Assembly: GCF_000758925.1 (NCBI RefSeq)
Contig: NZ_JRNC01000009.1
Coordinates: 80,718-144,717 of the forward strand
Reading direction: 5' to 3'
Source: Prevotella sp. S7-1-8
GTDB lineage: Bacteria > Bacteroidota > Bacteroidia > Bacteroidales > Bacteroidaceae
DNA: 64,000 bases
The position numbers and the translations under genes are program-made. This document shows, in pieces, positions 8,046-16,056 of this stretch. Numbering within the stretch: the first letter of the stretch is position 1; each line of letters opens with the position of its first letter. Below the pieces are notes generated by a model, which worked only from the letters and a program-made list of their open reading frames with translations, did no database searches and was not told the origin of the DNA.

Positions 8046-8963
8046 TTATTGTTTGAACAATTGCTTGAACACTTGTGGAATCTTTGTTTCAAACTCCATG
8101 GGCTTGTGCGTCACGGGATGATAGAAGCATAACACATAGGCATGCAGGCACAACCGTTTGACAGGGTCGTCACCATTGCCATATTTTATATCGCCACACA
8201 CCGGATGTCCCATGTCTGCCGCATGGACGCGTATTTGATTTTTCCGGCCTGTTTCCAACTTGAACTCCACAAGCGAGTGCCATGGAGAGCGGTCGAGCGT
8301 GTAAAAATGGGTTACGGCATATTTGCCGCCATTGTCCACGTCACTACTGTAGGTGACGTAGGCGCGGTTGTCTTTCAACCAGTTGGCAATGGTGCCTTGA
8401 TCGTCTTCCATCACTCCAGACAACACCGCCACGTAGCGACGGTCATACACGTTGTTGTGCCAGTCGGACTCAAGCGTCAACGCAGTGCGCTTGTCTTTGG
8501 CATAAATCATCAGTCCGCTGGTGTCTCGGTCAAGGCGATGCACCACATGCGCCCGACAATGCTGCTTGGTATGGTCAAAATACTCATCAAGCACGCTTTT
8601 CACATTCAGCGTGCCATGACCAGCCGCCATGGACAGTATGCCGACATTTTTTTCAACCACCACCAAGTAATCGTCCTCGTAAACCATCTTCACATAGCGA
8701 CTTTTCAACGTCAAATTACGCTTGGTCTTGCTCACGCTCACTTTCATGCCCGGTTTCAAGGGATAGTCAAATTGGGTCACTACCTTTCTGTTCACCTTTA
8801 CACCTTGCCCTTGCAACGTGGCCTTAACTTTTGAACGACTCTCGCCCAAGTGTGCCAGCAGCCAATCTAACAGTGGCGCTTCTTCTTCCACCGTGTAATA
8901 GTCAAAACGCCCCTGCGACTCTATTGCCGTTTGTCGCGTGTTGCTTTTCTGTTTTTTGCTCAT
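8046..8963 (-). CDS. RluA-family rRNA pseudouridine synthase
   Basis: 305 residues. An S4-like RNA-binding region covers about 30-80 (LLDWLLAHLGESRSKVKATL and GVKVNRKVV). The catalytic domain follows, with HRLDRDTSG at 142-150; Asp145 is the nucleophile of the RluA family. Further family pieces are YEDDYLVVVEK and GRKNQIRVHAADMGHPVCGD. It converts specific uridines of rRNA to pseudouridine; the exact site (RluA, C or D type) cannot be told from sequence. It starts 17 bases after the ABC permease gene and is probably the tail of that operon. Confidence 0.93.
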   Translation of the reverse strand: MSKKQKSNTRQTAIESQGRFDYYTVEEEAPLLDWLLAHLGESRSKVKATLQGQGVKVNRKVVTQFDYPLKPGMKVSVSKTKRNLTLKSRYVKMVYEDDYLVVVEKNVGILSMAAGHGTLNVKSVLDEYFDHTKQHCRAHVVHRLDRDTSGLMIYAKDKRTALTLESDWHNNVYDRRYVAVLSGVMEDDQGTIANWLKDNRAYVTYSSDVDNGGKYAVTHFYTLDRSPWHSLVEFKLETGRKNQIRVHAADMGHPVCGDIKYGNGDDPVKRLCLHAYVLCFYHPVTHKPMEFETKIPQVFKQLFKQ

Positions 8964-8980
8964 ACCGTTACGTTTCCCTT

Positions 8981-10180
8981 CTATTCCTTACGTTTCCAGA
9001 TGGACACTATCTTGCGACGTATGGCCACCATGTTGAACATGCTTACCACGCCAAAAAGCGACAACCCCAACAACATCGCGGGCATCAAGGAGCCTCCGTC
9101 GGCATCAGGGAAGAGCGTGCCAATGATGCCCATATAGTAATGGCGCGCCACTATCACCACCACCCACGCCAACAGAAGCACCGACACATTTAGCAAAATG
9201 GTCAGCCATTGATAAGGCTTTGCCACCCTTACGGGACTGTAACCTATTAACAAAAGATTCTCCAATTTGGTTGTATTCTTCTGCACAAGCAAGTATATAC
9301 TCAACATGAGTATATAGAAACTGAGTGTCGATATAACAAGCCCCACGACCATCACCGTGGCCATCATCAATCGCAACAGGTAGGTGGTTTTCTCAGCTTC
9401 GAGCTGTCCATTTTCCACCTCGTAGCCCTTTCGGTCTATATATTTGGTCACCTTTTCCGATCCTGCGTCCACCGCATCCACCACCACGCGAGTGGTTTCG
9501 GTTTGCTGTCCGGGCGCAAATCGGGCGTTGCTCCAATCCATAAAGGATTGCGGCACGAGTATGGCGCTAAGCCTGTTGGAAAAACCGATGACTCGTCCCT
9601 TGAACATCTCCTTGCGCCCATTGCCTCGCACGAAAATCCTCAAGTCTATCATACCCACGAGGCCATCGCTTATTTTGGGCAGTCTCCGGCTTTGCGCGAA
9701 CCCGAAATTATACATGGCGATATAGCTTCGAGGCAATATAATGGGCACCTCCCGATCACCAGCGCTGAAATGCCAATCTTTGGAGGGCGCGTCAACAAAC
9801 GCATCTGGTATGCTCTCCAAGAACAATTCGGTATTCAGCACCTCGGTTCCAGCCACGCCCATTCGTCCGTCCACCTTGTAAGCCGATGTCGTGAAGCGTC
9901 CCATTCTCTTGACAAACGGCTGTCGCTGCAGTTCTTCCATCTCGCTGTTGTCAAATGCATTGCTGCGCCCAGAGATGGTGCTGCCGGTACCGACGGCCTT
10001 GCTCAAGATGAGATAATCAGTTTTCATAAATGAGTCGGCACCCGTCAATACTGGCACGACATCGAAGTAAATCTGGCAACCTAACAGCACGATGCACATG
10101 CCCACAAGGTTGGCTACGGCAAATCCTACAAACTGAGGCACGCTAATGTGCTGCCTCAACAATTTCCAAACCAAACTCAT
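8981..10180 (-). CDS. FtsX/MacB-type ABC transporter permease
   Basis: 399-residue inner-membrane protein with one N-terminal helix (about 16-38), a large periplasmic domain (about 40-268) and three C-terminal helices (270-299, 325-346, 367-386), the classic FtsX/LolE/MacB layout. The cytoplasmic loop KLENLLLIGYSPVRVAKPYQ after helix 2 is the coupling region to the ATPase. Start and ATPase stop overlap by 4 bases (ATGA), so both are made together. Such type VII ABC proteins do mechanical work in the periplasm (lipoprotein release, cell-wall hydrolase control, efflux) and seldom import solutes; which of these applies here is unknown. Confidence 0.8.
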   Translation of the reverse strand: MSLVWKLLRQHISVPQFVGFAVANLVGMCIVLLGCQIYFDVVPVLTGADSFMKTDYLILSKAVGTGSTISGRSNAFDNSEMEELQRQPFVKRMGRFTTSAYKVDGRMGVAGTEVLNTELFLESIPDAFVDAPSKDWHFSAGDREVPIILPRSYIAMYNFGFAQSRRLPKISDGLVGMIDLRIFVRGNGRKEMFKGRVIGFSNRLSAILVPQSFMDWSNARFAPGQQTETTRVVVDAVDAGSEKVTKYIDRKGYEVENGQLEAEKTTYLLRLMMATVMVVGLVISTLSFYILMLSIYLLVQKNTTKLENLLLIGYSPVRVAKPYQWLTILLNVSVLLLAWVVVIVARHYYMGIIGTLFPDADGGSLMPAMLLGLSLFGVVSMFNMVAIRRKIVSIWKRKE

Positions 10181-10821
10181 AGCTCGAATGTTTTATCGTA
10201 GTTCAAAGGCAAATTGCGGCCAATGCTCGTCACGATGACACCAGCACCCTGCGCCGTGGTCTCCTCCATCATGATGTCGGCCATTATCCTTGCGTTGTCA
10301 TCATCAAGGTGGGAGATAGGCTCGTCGGCCAGAATGAAGTCAAATGGCTGCACCAACGCCCGCATCAAAGCAACTCGCTGTTGCTGCCCGAACGACATGA
10401 GCCCTACCTTGACATCCATTTTGTCGGCTACGCCCATGCGCTCGAACCATGTGGCGATTTGTGTGGTTGTCTTGAAATGGGTCAACGCATTCTTGATCAG
10501 CACGTTCTCCATGGCAGTCAACTCGGGAAAAAGACGCAACTCCTGAAAAAGCATGCTCACGTGTTTTTGGCGCAAATCCACCCACTCGCCCACTCTCAAC
10601 GTTTGGGCGTCTCGGCCATCAAAAGCCAAATGCCCACTATAGTCACGGCGATAGCCCAGTATATAACTACAAAAAGTGCTTTTCCCTTTTCCGGAGTTGG
10701 CTTCTATAAGGTATCTGGCTCCTTTCTCAAACTTAATGTCGCTCTGCCACACCTGCGAGCGCAAATCTGAGCGTAGAGCGAAAACATCGGGCAGCACCGA
10801 TGACAAACTGATCGTGTTCAT
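10177..10821 (-). CDS. ABC transporter ATPase with non-canonical motifs
   Basis: 214 residues, single nucleotide-binding domain. Walker A is EANSGKGKST (40-49) with Ala41 in place of the first Gly; the Q-loop is at Gln93 (LFQELRLFPELTAMENV); the signature is MSFGQQQR (142-149) instead of LSGGQ; Walker B and catalytic Glu are FDFILADEP (160-168); the D-loop is SHLDD. The switch position after Walker B reads VIVTSIG, with Ser in place of His. These deviations look like a lineage-specific subfamily because the fold is otherwise complete. Partner is the permease overlapping by 4 bases. The DUF4836 gene ends 4 bases upstream. Confidence 0.85.
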   Translation of the reverse strand: MNTISLSSVLPDVFALRSDLRSQVWQSDIKFEKGARYLIEANSGKGKSTFCSYILGYRRDYSGHLAFDGRDAQTLRVGEWVDLRQKHVSMLFQELRLFPELTAMENVLIKNALTHFKTTTQIATWFERMGVADKMDVKVGLMSFGQQQRVALMRALVQPFDFILADEPISHLDDDNARIMADIMMEETTAQGAGVIVTSIGRNLPLNYDKTFEL

Positions 10822-10825
10822 TGTT

Positions 10826-12157
10826 CTATTTCAAAGTGTAAAAGATGGTGTTGACCGTTCCAAACATGGGTTTGAGCATAGCCTTGACCGCCTCGGCCTT
10901 GTCGGCGTGCAGCGCGTTAAAATTGACAATCAGCACCATCTTCTCACCTTTTATCTTATCTCTCAACGTTTTGTCGATAGGGTTTGCCGATGGTTTCACG
11001 CTGGCCAAGGCTGCCACCTTGTTAGCGCCGCTCATGTATTGCCAATCATCGGTCACCCCAAAATAGTAGGATGTGTGGCCACCTATATAATAATAGCGGT
11101 CGCGCCCCCAGTCTCCGATATATCCACCAGCCGGCACGCTACGTTTCCAATAATCCACGTCGGCCAACCAATCAGCGTGTTTGAGCTTGGCCGCCATCGT
11201 CATACTGAAATCGTTGGTTCCAGCCGCGGGGGTTATCAAGGCCATGTCGCCATCCACGCTCTTGATGATATTGTCCATGTCTATGGCCATGTTGATACCC
11301 GAGAGCATAGCCTTCAGGCCACTGTTGTGCCGCATGAGCTGTATAAAACGCGAGCCGTCCACGTTGACAAACAGGCCATAAGCGGCGCTGTCGGCCATTG
11401 TGGCGGCATAGCGTCCCTCTATTGGACGGTACACCTCGGCGGCCTTCTTAAGTGCTTGGTTTATCTTTGGGACGAAAGAAAACGTCTCGCCGTCTATCAG
11501 CAGGTTTCCCTTCTCCACCCTCATCTCGGCGGCTATCATCACTTGCGAATCGTCTGCGTCGCGTGGCGCGCCCAAGGTGAATGGTGTCACCAACTGCTCG
11601 GGCAACGCGTCGGCACTGCACACCAAGGACATAGGCGCCTTGATAGAGTCCAATTTGGCAAACATCGGCGTACCCACGATACCGGTTTCCTCGTCCGCCG
11701 ACAAATACCTTGACATCATGGTCGTCAACTTATCCTCTTCGGCGGGCAACGCCGGTCCCATGAGCAGCAACGCCTTGTCAGACCTGCCGGCTATCCAATG
11801 GCTCGGCAGTGCCGTGAAGTCGAAATCTTTTTTGCGAGCTAACGCTTGACCTATCTTGCCGAGCGTCGTGTCCAAACGGTCTCGGTTTGTCACCTTGGCG
11901 CACAATCCCAAATTGCCTTGGGCATCCTCAAAGAAGTACACCCGCGCCGAGAGATCTATCCCGGTCTTGTCCAAATCAGACACATGCAGCAATGCCTTCA
12001 ACACGAGCTGATTGCCCGTGCCACTCACTTTCACGGGGTCTATTCCCATGATAAGTTTACTCTCGGCTGGCACGGCGTTAAGATAATCAGTGTCCGAGCA
12101 CGATGCAAGCGCCGCCATGAGCAGCGCCATCAAACCATAACATATTTTTTTCATCAC
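10826..12157 (-). CDS. DUF4836-like lipoprotein
   Basis: 443 residues with a lipoprotein signal peptide (lipobox LASC, Cys20). The start of the mature part, DYLNAVPAESKLIMGIDPVKV, and DKTGIDLSARVYFFEDAQGNLGL agree with DUF4836, a Bacteroidetes family of unknown function related in style to periplasmic beta-rich proteins. The ATG overlaps the rsmE stop by 4 bases and the ABC ATPase gene follows after 4 bases, so one transcript carries all of them. The tight link to an FtsX-type transporter hints that this lipoprotein may be its substrate or partner, which is inference. Confidence 0.68.
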   Translation of the reverse strand: MMKKICYGLMALLMAALASCSDTDYLNAVPAESKLIMGIDPVKVSGTGNQLVLKALLHVSDLDKTGIDLSARVYFFEDAQGNLGLCAKVTNRDRLDTTLGKIGQALARKKDFDFTALPSHWIAGRSDKALLLMGPALPAEEDKLTTMMSRYLSADEETGIVGTPMFAKLDSIKAPMSLVCSADALPEQLVTPFTLGAPRDADDSQVMIAAEMRVEKGNLLIDGETFSFVPKINQALKKAAEVYRPIEGRYAATMADSAAYGLFVNVDGSRFIQLMRHNSGLKAMLSGINMAIDMDNIIKSVDGDMALITPAAGTNDFSMTMAAKLKHADWLADVDYWKRSVPAGGYIGDWGRDRYYYIGGHTSYYFGVTDDWQYMSGANKVAALASVKPSANPIDKTLRDKIKGEKMVLIVNFNALHADKAEAVKAMLKPMFGTVNTIFYTLK

Positions 12158-12876
12158 AATCTTTTTGATAGTTGAGCCATCGTCACGGCCATCAGTCCAG
12201 CCGTCTCGGTGCGCAACCTGCTGTTGCCAAGCGTCACGCTCTCATAGCCATGGGCCATGGCCAGCCTCACCTCGTCCAAAGAAAAATCGCCCTCTGGCCC
12301 CACGAGCACCGTCACCTCGTCATGCGGTGGCATAGCGCGCAACGTGTCATAGAGGTCCACCTTGGGCACCTCCTCATAGCAATGGCAGATAAATTTGCGA
12401 CCGGCGCGTGGGGTCTGCACAAAATGTGCAAACGGCGTGAGACTGGTCAATGTGGGTTTCCACCCTTGCCTGCTCTGCTTAGTGGCGGCTATCACAATCC
12501 TGTCAAGCCGATCAACGCGAGCGGCCTTGCGCTCCGAGAAACGGCAGAGCAGCAGCGTGGCCTCGTCAAAACCGACCTCGGTGGCTTTCTCCAAAAGCCA
12601 TTCCATGCGCTCCATCATCTTGGTGGGGGCTATGGCCAAATGTATACGTCCTTGCCATCTTTTCTGTTGCGGCAGCGCGCGCACAATGCGATAGAAGCAA
12701 TGCTTGGCAGAGGCGAGTGTCAGCTCCGCGTCATAAAAGGTGCCCTGCCCATCCATCAGGTATAGTTCGTCGCCTGCCTGCAACCGCAACACACGCACCG
12801 CATGCTTGGCTTCCTCCTCGGGCAACTCGTCACCGCTTGCCGCTTGGGGCACATAAAAAAAACGCGTTTCTTTCAT
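12154..12876 (-). CDS. rsmE: 16S rRNA (uracil1498-N3)-methyltransferase
   Basis: 240 residues, usual length. N-terminal PUA-like part (HAVRVLRLQAGDELYLMDGQG), then the SPOUT methyltransferase domain with a trefoil knot: KMMERMEWLLEKATEVG, VLVGPEGDFSLDEV (about 194-207) and LGNSRLRTETAGL (about 217-229), which form the S-adenosylmethionine site. It methylates U1498 of 16S rRNA. Both ends overlap neighbours by 4 bases (BFN gene upstream, DUF4836 gene downstream). Confidence 0.95.
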   Translation of the reverse strand: MKETRFFYVPQAASGDELPEEEAKHAVRVLRLQAGDELYLMDGQGTFYDAELTLASAKHCFYRIVRALPQQKRWQGRIHLAIAPTKMMERMEWLLEKATEVGFDEATLLLCRFSERKAARVDRLDRIVIAATKQSRQGWKPTLTSLTPFAHFVQTPRAGRKFICHCYEEVPKVDLYDTLRAMPPHDEVTVLVGPEGDFSLDEVRLAMAHGYESVTLGNSRLRTETAGLMAVTMAQLSKRL

Positions 12877-13472
12877 TCCTTGCCATTTTGGGCCTCGACG
12901 CTGCCAACATCACCGCGCGATACCTTCTTGCGCCGGTTCATTTCGTCTCTGAGATCCGACGCCATCTCATAGTTCTCGTTCTTAATGGCCTTGTCCAACG
13001 CACTTTGCAACATCTCGTCGCTTATGGTATTTACGGGTAGCGACACACCGCTCGCGCCATCGTCGTAGACGGTACTTTGGCGCATAAACAGTTCCTCCGC
13101 CATCATCACGGGTATGTCACCACGTGTCACAAACGACAACAACACACCATCAGCAGCCATGATAGGCACTTCATCGAGAGTGTCTTCATTGCTCAACACG
13201 GCCTGATACTTGCCCTTACGCAGGCGATCTATGTGTACTTCCAAACGCAATTCGGTCTGCCATTGCACCACGTTGGTCAACACCTCGGGCAACAGCTTGT
13301 CCACCATGGGCGTGCGCTTTATACGCATGGCAAACGCTTGCAACGTACGCTCGTCACACGGCAAGACCACCTGTCGCATCTCGGCAGAGTCGGTAAGCAC
13401 CAACAATCCTATGTTTTTGGCGCCTACTATCTCCGATACGCTCTTGAATATGAGTCTTACTCTTTTTATCAT
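12873..13472 (-). CDS. Bifunctional nuclease (BFN/DUF151) domain protein with UVR motif
   Basis: 199 residues. The BFN (DUF151) fold covers about 1-130 (IGLLVLTDSAEMRQVVLPCD, VVQWQTELRLEVHIDRLRKG and IMAADGVLLSF fit it). A UVR (UvrB/UvrC-type) motif follows at about 155-185 (MLQSALDKAIKNENYEMASD, RDEMNRRK). This BFN-UVR architecture is common in Bacteroidetes; biochemical role unproven, probably nucleic-acid related. The start chosen is the ATG at 13472 giving MIKRVRLIFKSVSEIVG; a longer frame upstream lacks family similarity. It overlaps rsmE by 4 bases and probably opens the long operon down to 8046. Confidence 0.85.
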   Translation of the reverse strand: MIKRVRLIFKSVSEIVGAKNIGLLVLTDSAEMRQVVLPCDERTLQAFAMRIKRTPMVDKLLPEVLTNVVQWQTELRLEVHIDRLRKGKYQAVLSNEDTLDEVPIMAADGVLLSFVTRGDIPVMMAEELFMRQSTVYDDGASGVSLPVNTISDEMLQSALDKAIKNENYEMASDLRDEMNRRKKVSRGDVGSVEAQNGKE

Positions 13473-13600
13473 CAAATATTTCCTTCGATTATTTTGAGAG
13501 ATAAGGGGGGCAAGAAGCGCGCGCAAGGGTGATGGGGGCGCTCGCGCGGCCACATGTCATTTTTGTTGCCATTTCGCCCATGCCCACGCTACTCCTATTT

Positions 13601-14851
13601 CTATTTTTGCGCATTCACGCCACTTTTAGGCCTGAAAATGATGGCAAAAGCCACGCCCACCACCAAAGCGTACGCCGCGAAGGTGTACCAACAGTTTTGC
13701 CACGTCGTCACGCCGTCCACAGTGTTGGCGTTAACCACGGCTTGCGCAGCAAACGACCCTATGGTGGCTCCCAACCCGTTGGTCATTAGCATGAACAGGC
13801 CTTGGGCCGACGAGCGCAGGTGCGGGTCAGTGGAACGGTCCACGAACAGCGAGCCGGAAATATTGAAAAAGTCGAAAGCCACACCGTATATTATCATCGA
13901 CGCCACGAACATCCATACGCCCGACCCTGGGTTGCCGGTACCCAGCAGGCCAAAACGCAGCACCCATGCGAACATGGCGATAAGCATGACGTTCTTGATG
14001 CCATAACGTTTCATAAAGAAAGGTATCATCAAGATGCAAAGCGTCTCGCTCACTTGCGATATGGAATAGAGTATCACCGAGTGCTTCACGCCAAAGGTCT
14101 CGGCATATTCAGGTATCTTCGCGAAACTCTCTATGAACGGCGTGGCAAAGCCATTGGTGATTTGCAAGCTCACGCCCAAGAGCATGGAAAAGATGAAAAA
14201 GATAGCCATGTGCCGGTCTTTGAACAAGCTGAACGCGCGCAATCCCAAAGCGTCGACCACGGATTTGCGCTCGTCACCACACGACACGGGACAGGCAGGC
14301 AGCGTGAACGAGTACAAGAAGAGAGCCAAGCTCAACACACCGCTCGTGACAAATTGCAACTCATCGGTCTTGAAACCCATGATATCGACAAACCACATCG
14401 TGCAGATGAAACCCACGGTGCCCAGCACCCGAATGGGCGGAAAATCTTTCACGGTGTCAAGCCCGGCTCGAGTCAGGGCGTTATAGGCCACCGAGTTGGT
14501 CAGGGCAAGCGTTGGCATGTAGAACGCCACGCTCAAGGAGTAAAGCCCAAACAACGCGCCGAACTGTGCCCCTTGGCCCTGCGCGTGGCCGTACCAAGCC
14601 GTCATGAGCATGAACGCGCCGGCCAAGAGGTGACAATAGCCCAACAACCGCTGGGCCGGCACCCACCGGTCGGCTATGATACCCATCAAAGCAGGCATAA
14701 AGATAGACACGATACCTTGCATGGCAAAAAACGCTCCGATATGCGAAGCCATGCCGATATTGCTCAGATAGATGCCCATGCACGTGAGATAGGCACCCCA
14801 AACGGCAAACTCCAAAAAGTTCATCAGCGCCAAGCGCACTTTCAAATTCAT
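13601..14851 (-). CDS. Nucleoside:H+ symporter (NupG/XapB-type MFS permease)
   Basis: 416 residues with about 12 membrane helices. The N-terminus (KVRLALMNFLEFAVWGAYLT) and the segments FFAMQGIVSIFMPALMGIIA and FYMPTLALTNSVAYNALTRAG are typical of the nucleoside:H+ symporter branch of the major facilitator superfamily. It likely takes up nucleosides across the inner membrane. It has its own promoter; 128 bases separate it from the BFN gene. Purine salvage fits with hpt elsewhere in the window. Substrate range cannot be read from sequence. Confidence 0.88.
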   Translation of the reverse strand: MNLKVRLALMNFLEFAVWGAYLTCMGIYLSNIGMASHIGAFFAMQGIVSIFMPALMGIIADRWVPAQRLLGYCHLLAGAFMLMTAWYGHAQGQGAQFGALFGLYSLSVAFYMPTLALTNSVAYNALTRAGLDTVKDFPPIRVLGTVGFICTMWFVDIMGFKTDELQFVTSGVLSLALFLYSFTLPACPVSCGDERKSVVDALGLRAFSLFKDRHMAIFFIFSMLLGVSLQITNGFATPFIESFAKIPEYAETFGVKHSVILYSISQVSETLCILMIPFFMKRYGIKNVMLIAMFAWVLRFGLLGTGNPGSGVWMFVASMIIYGVAFDFFNISGSLFVDRSTDPHLRSSAQGLFMLMTNGLGATIGSFAAQAVVNANTVDGVTTWQNCWYTFAAYALVVGVAFAIIFRPKSGVNAQK

Positions 14852-14913
14852 ATCAATTCGATTTTATGACGGGAAGCTCCCTACAGGCGTCCCTCTCCTT
14901 GGTTTTTCAATTG

Positions 14914-14921
14914 CAAAGATA
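14914..14921 (-). promoter_or_regulatory. -7 box TATCTTTG for the nucleoside permease
   Basis: TAnnTTTG match on the minus strand, 62 bases before the ATG at 14851, inside an AT-rich stretch. Confidence 0.6.
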
Positions 14922-15262
14922 ATACTTTTCTCCATAAAAAAACATTTTTGTACATTTTTACGACAGAAATATAGGCGGCTCTCTCATTTCAAGGCATAAC
15001 AACGCCACATTCCCAAGCGATCTTGTCTGCCGTTGGCTTATTGGCTGTCATCGTGACATGGCAATGGGGATTGGGAGGGAAAAGCCTTTTAAATACAGGC
15101 TCCGTATGGCAGTCTTGCCAACTTTTCAATTTTTTGAGGAAATATGTAAACGAGCAAAGGAGCGTGGCTCATCACGCAGCCAGCCGCCCTTACGCTTTGA
15201 TTTAAAAGATACATGCCGCGTTTCACGCCGCCGCCATCTGTCTTAGCCAATGACGATAATAA
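14922..15262. other. Intergenic region without recognised gene
   Basis: About 340 bases between the permease promoter and the amidohydrolase remnant. AT-rich near the promoter, then of mixed composition. I see no convincing frame; the missing N-terminal part of the amidohydrolase is not recognisable here on either strand. Confidence 0.5.
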
Positions 15263-15682
15263 AACATACCCAACGAGGCCGTGCTCAAGCTCTCCATGCG
15301 CAACATGCAGACAGACGCGCGCAAGGCGGCGTTGCGGCGCATAAGAGAGATTACGGGCGCCCAAGCCGAATGCTTCGGGTGCGAGTACGACATCAAGGAG
15401 GGACAACCGGGCGCCGTGTTGGTGAACACACGAGAAGAAACCCAATTCGCCGCCAACGTGGCCCGCCAACGATTTGGCGAAGACAGCGTGGTGTACCCAT
15501 GCAAACCCATGATGAGCAGCGAAGACTTCGCGTTCATGTTACAGCACAAACCGGGCAGCTACGTGATGATTGGCAACGGAGACACGCCCATGGTGCACAA
15601 TCCGGCATATATTTTCGACCAAGACATCCTGGCCATGGGAGCGTCGCTCTGGGTGGCACTCTGTGAGGAATACTTGAAATAA
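15263..15682 (+). pseudogene. C-terminal remnant of an M20-family amidohydrolase
   Basis: The frame begins right after a TAA at 15260-15262 and reads NIPNEAVLKLSMRNM, which corresponds to the middle of M20 peptidases/aminoacylases (hippurate-hydrolase type); it continues to the normal C-terminus with MMSSEDFAFMLQHKPGSYVM, a metal-site region, and VHNPAYIFDQDILAMGASLW. Roughly 260 N-terminal residues, including the first metal ligands, are missing, and the similarity stops abruptly at the TAA. A GTG at 15281 could start a 133-residue product, but this could not be active. Most likely a deletion remnant. Confidence 0.8.
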
Positions 15683-15824
15683 CAACTTTAACTTATTCAA
15701 GACACATACTACGATAACACTTGCCACCCTACAGCAACTCTTGCTTAATCATGAAGCAAGCTAAGCAGGACGAGCCTCGTGCAACACACGACTACACCTT
15801 ATATAATATAAGGCTCCGTACCAA

Positions 15825-15857
15825 ACGCCCGGGCAAGCACGACGCTTGTCCGGGCGT
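15825..15857. terminator. 14-bp hairpin between the amidohydrolase remnant and rho
   Basis: acgcccgggcaagc (15825-15838), a 5-base loop and gcttgtccgggcgt (15844-15857) pair along the full length with one G-T. A weaker hairpin cttgctt/aagcaag is at 15740-15760. No T tract follows. The remaining bases of 15683-15978 hold no gene that I can recognise. Confidence 0.45.
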
Positions 15858-15978
15858 CTCGCTCGCCACAAAACGACCTCGCCACAACAAGAAATGATTT
15901 TGCGGCAAGGGAAAAACAAATATATGTTAATAAAGAAGATTTTATGGAGCATAAATTTCGTAAATCGGCACATTTTAT

Positions 15979-15986
15979 TACCTTTG
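15979..15986 (+). promoter_or_regulatory. -7 box TACCTTTG for rho
   Basis: TAnnTTTG match 70 bases before the rho ATG; transcription would give a leader of about 65 bases containing the hairpin at 16003-16024. Confidence 0.65.
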
Positions 15987-16002
15987 CAACACATTTCATA
16001 AA

Positions 16003-16024
16003 AATGCTTCACTTTTGAAGCATT
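16003..16024 (+). promoter_or_regulatory. Leader hairpin upstream of rho
   Basis: Perfect 9-bp stem aatgcttca/tgaagcatt with the tetraloop CTTT, followed by a pyrimidine-rich cttcccttt. It falls inside the predicted leader, 32 bases before the ATG. Rho is known to control its own synthesis by attenuation in other bacteria, so a regulatory role is possible, but this is inference. Confidence 0.45.
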
Positions 16025-16056
16025 CTTCCCTTTAAAACAAATTTTACCATACAAAC

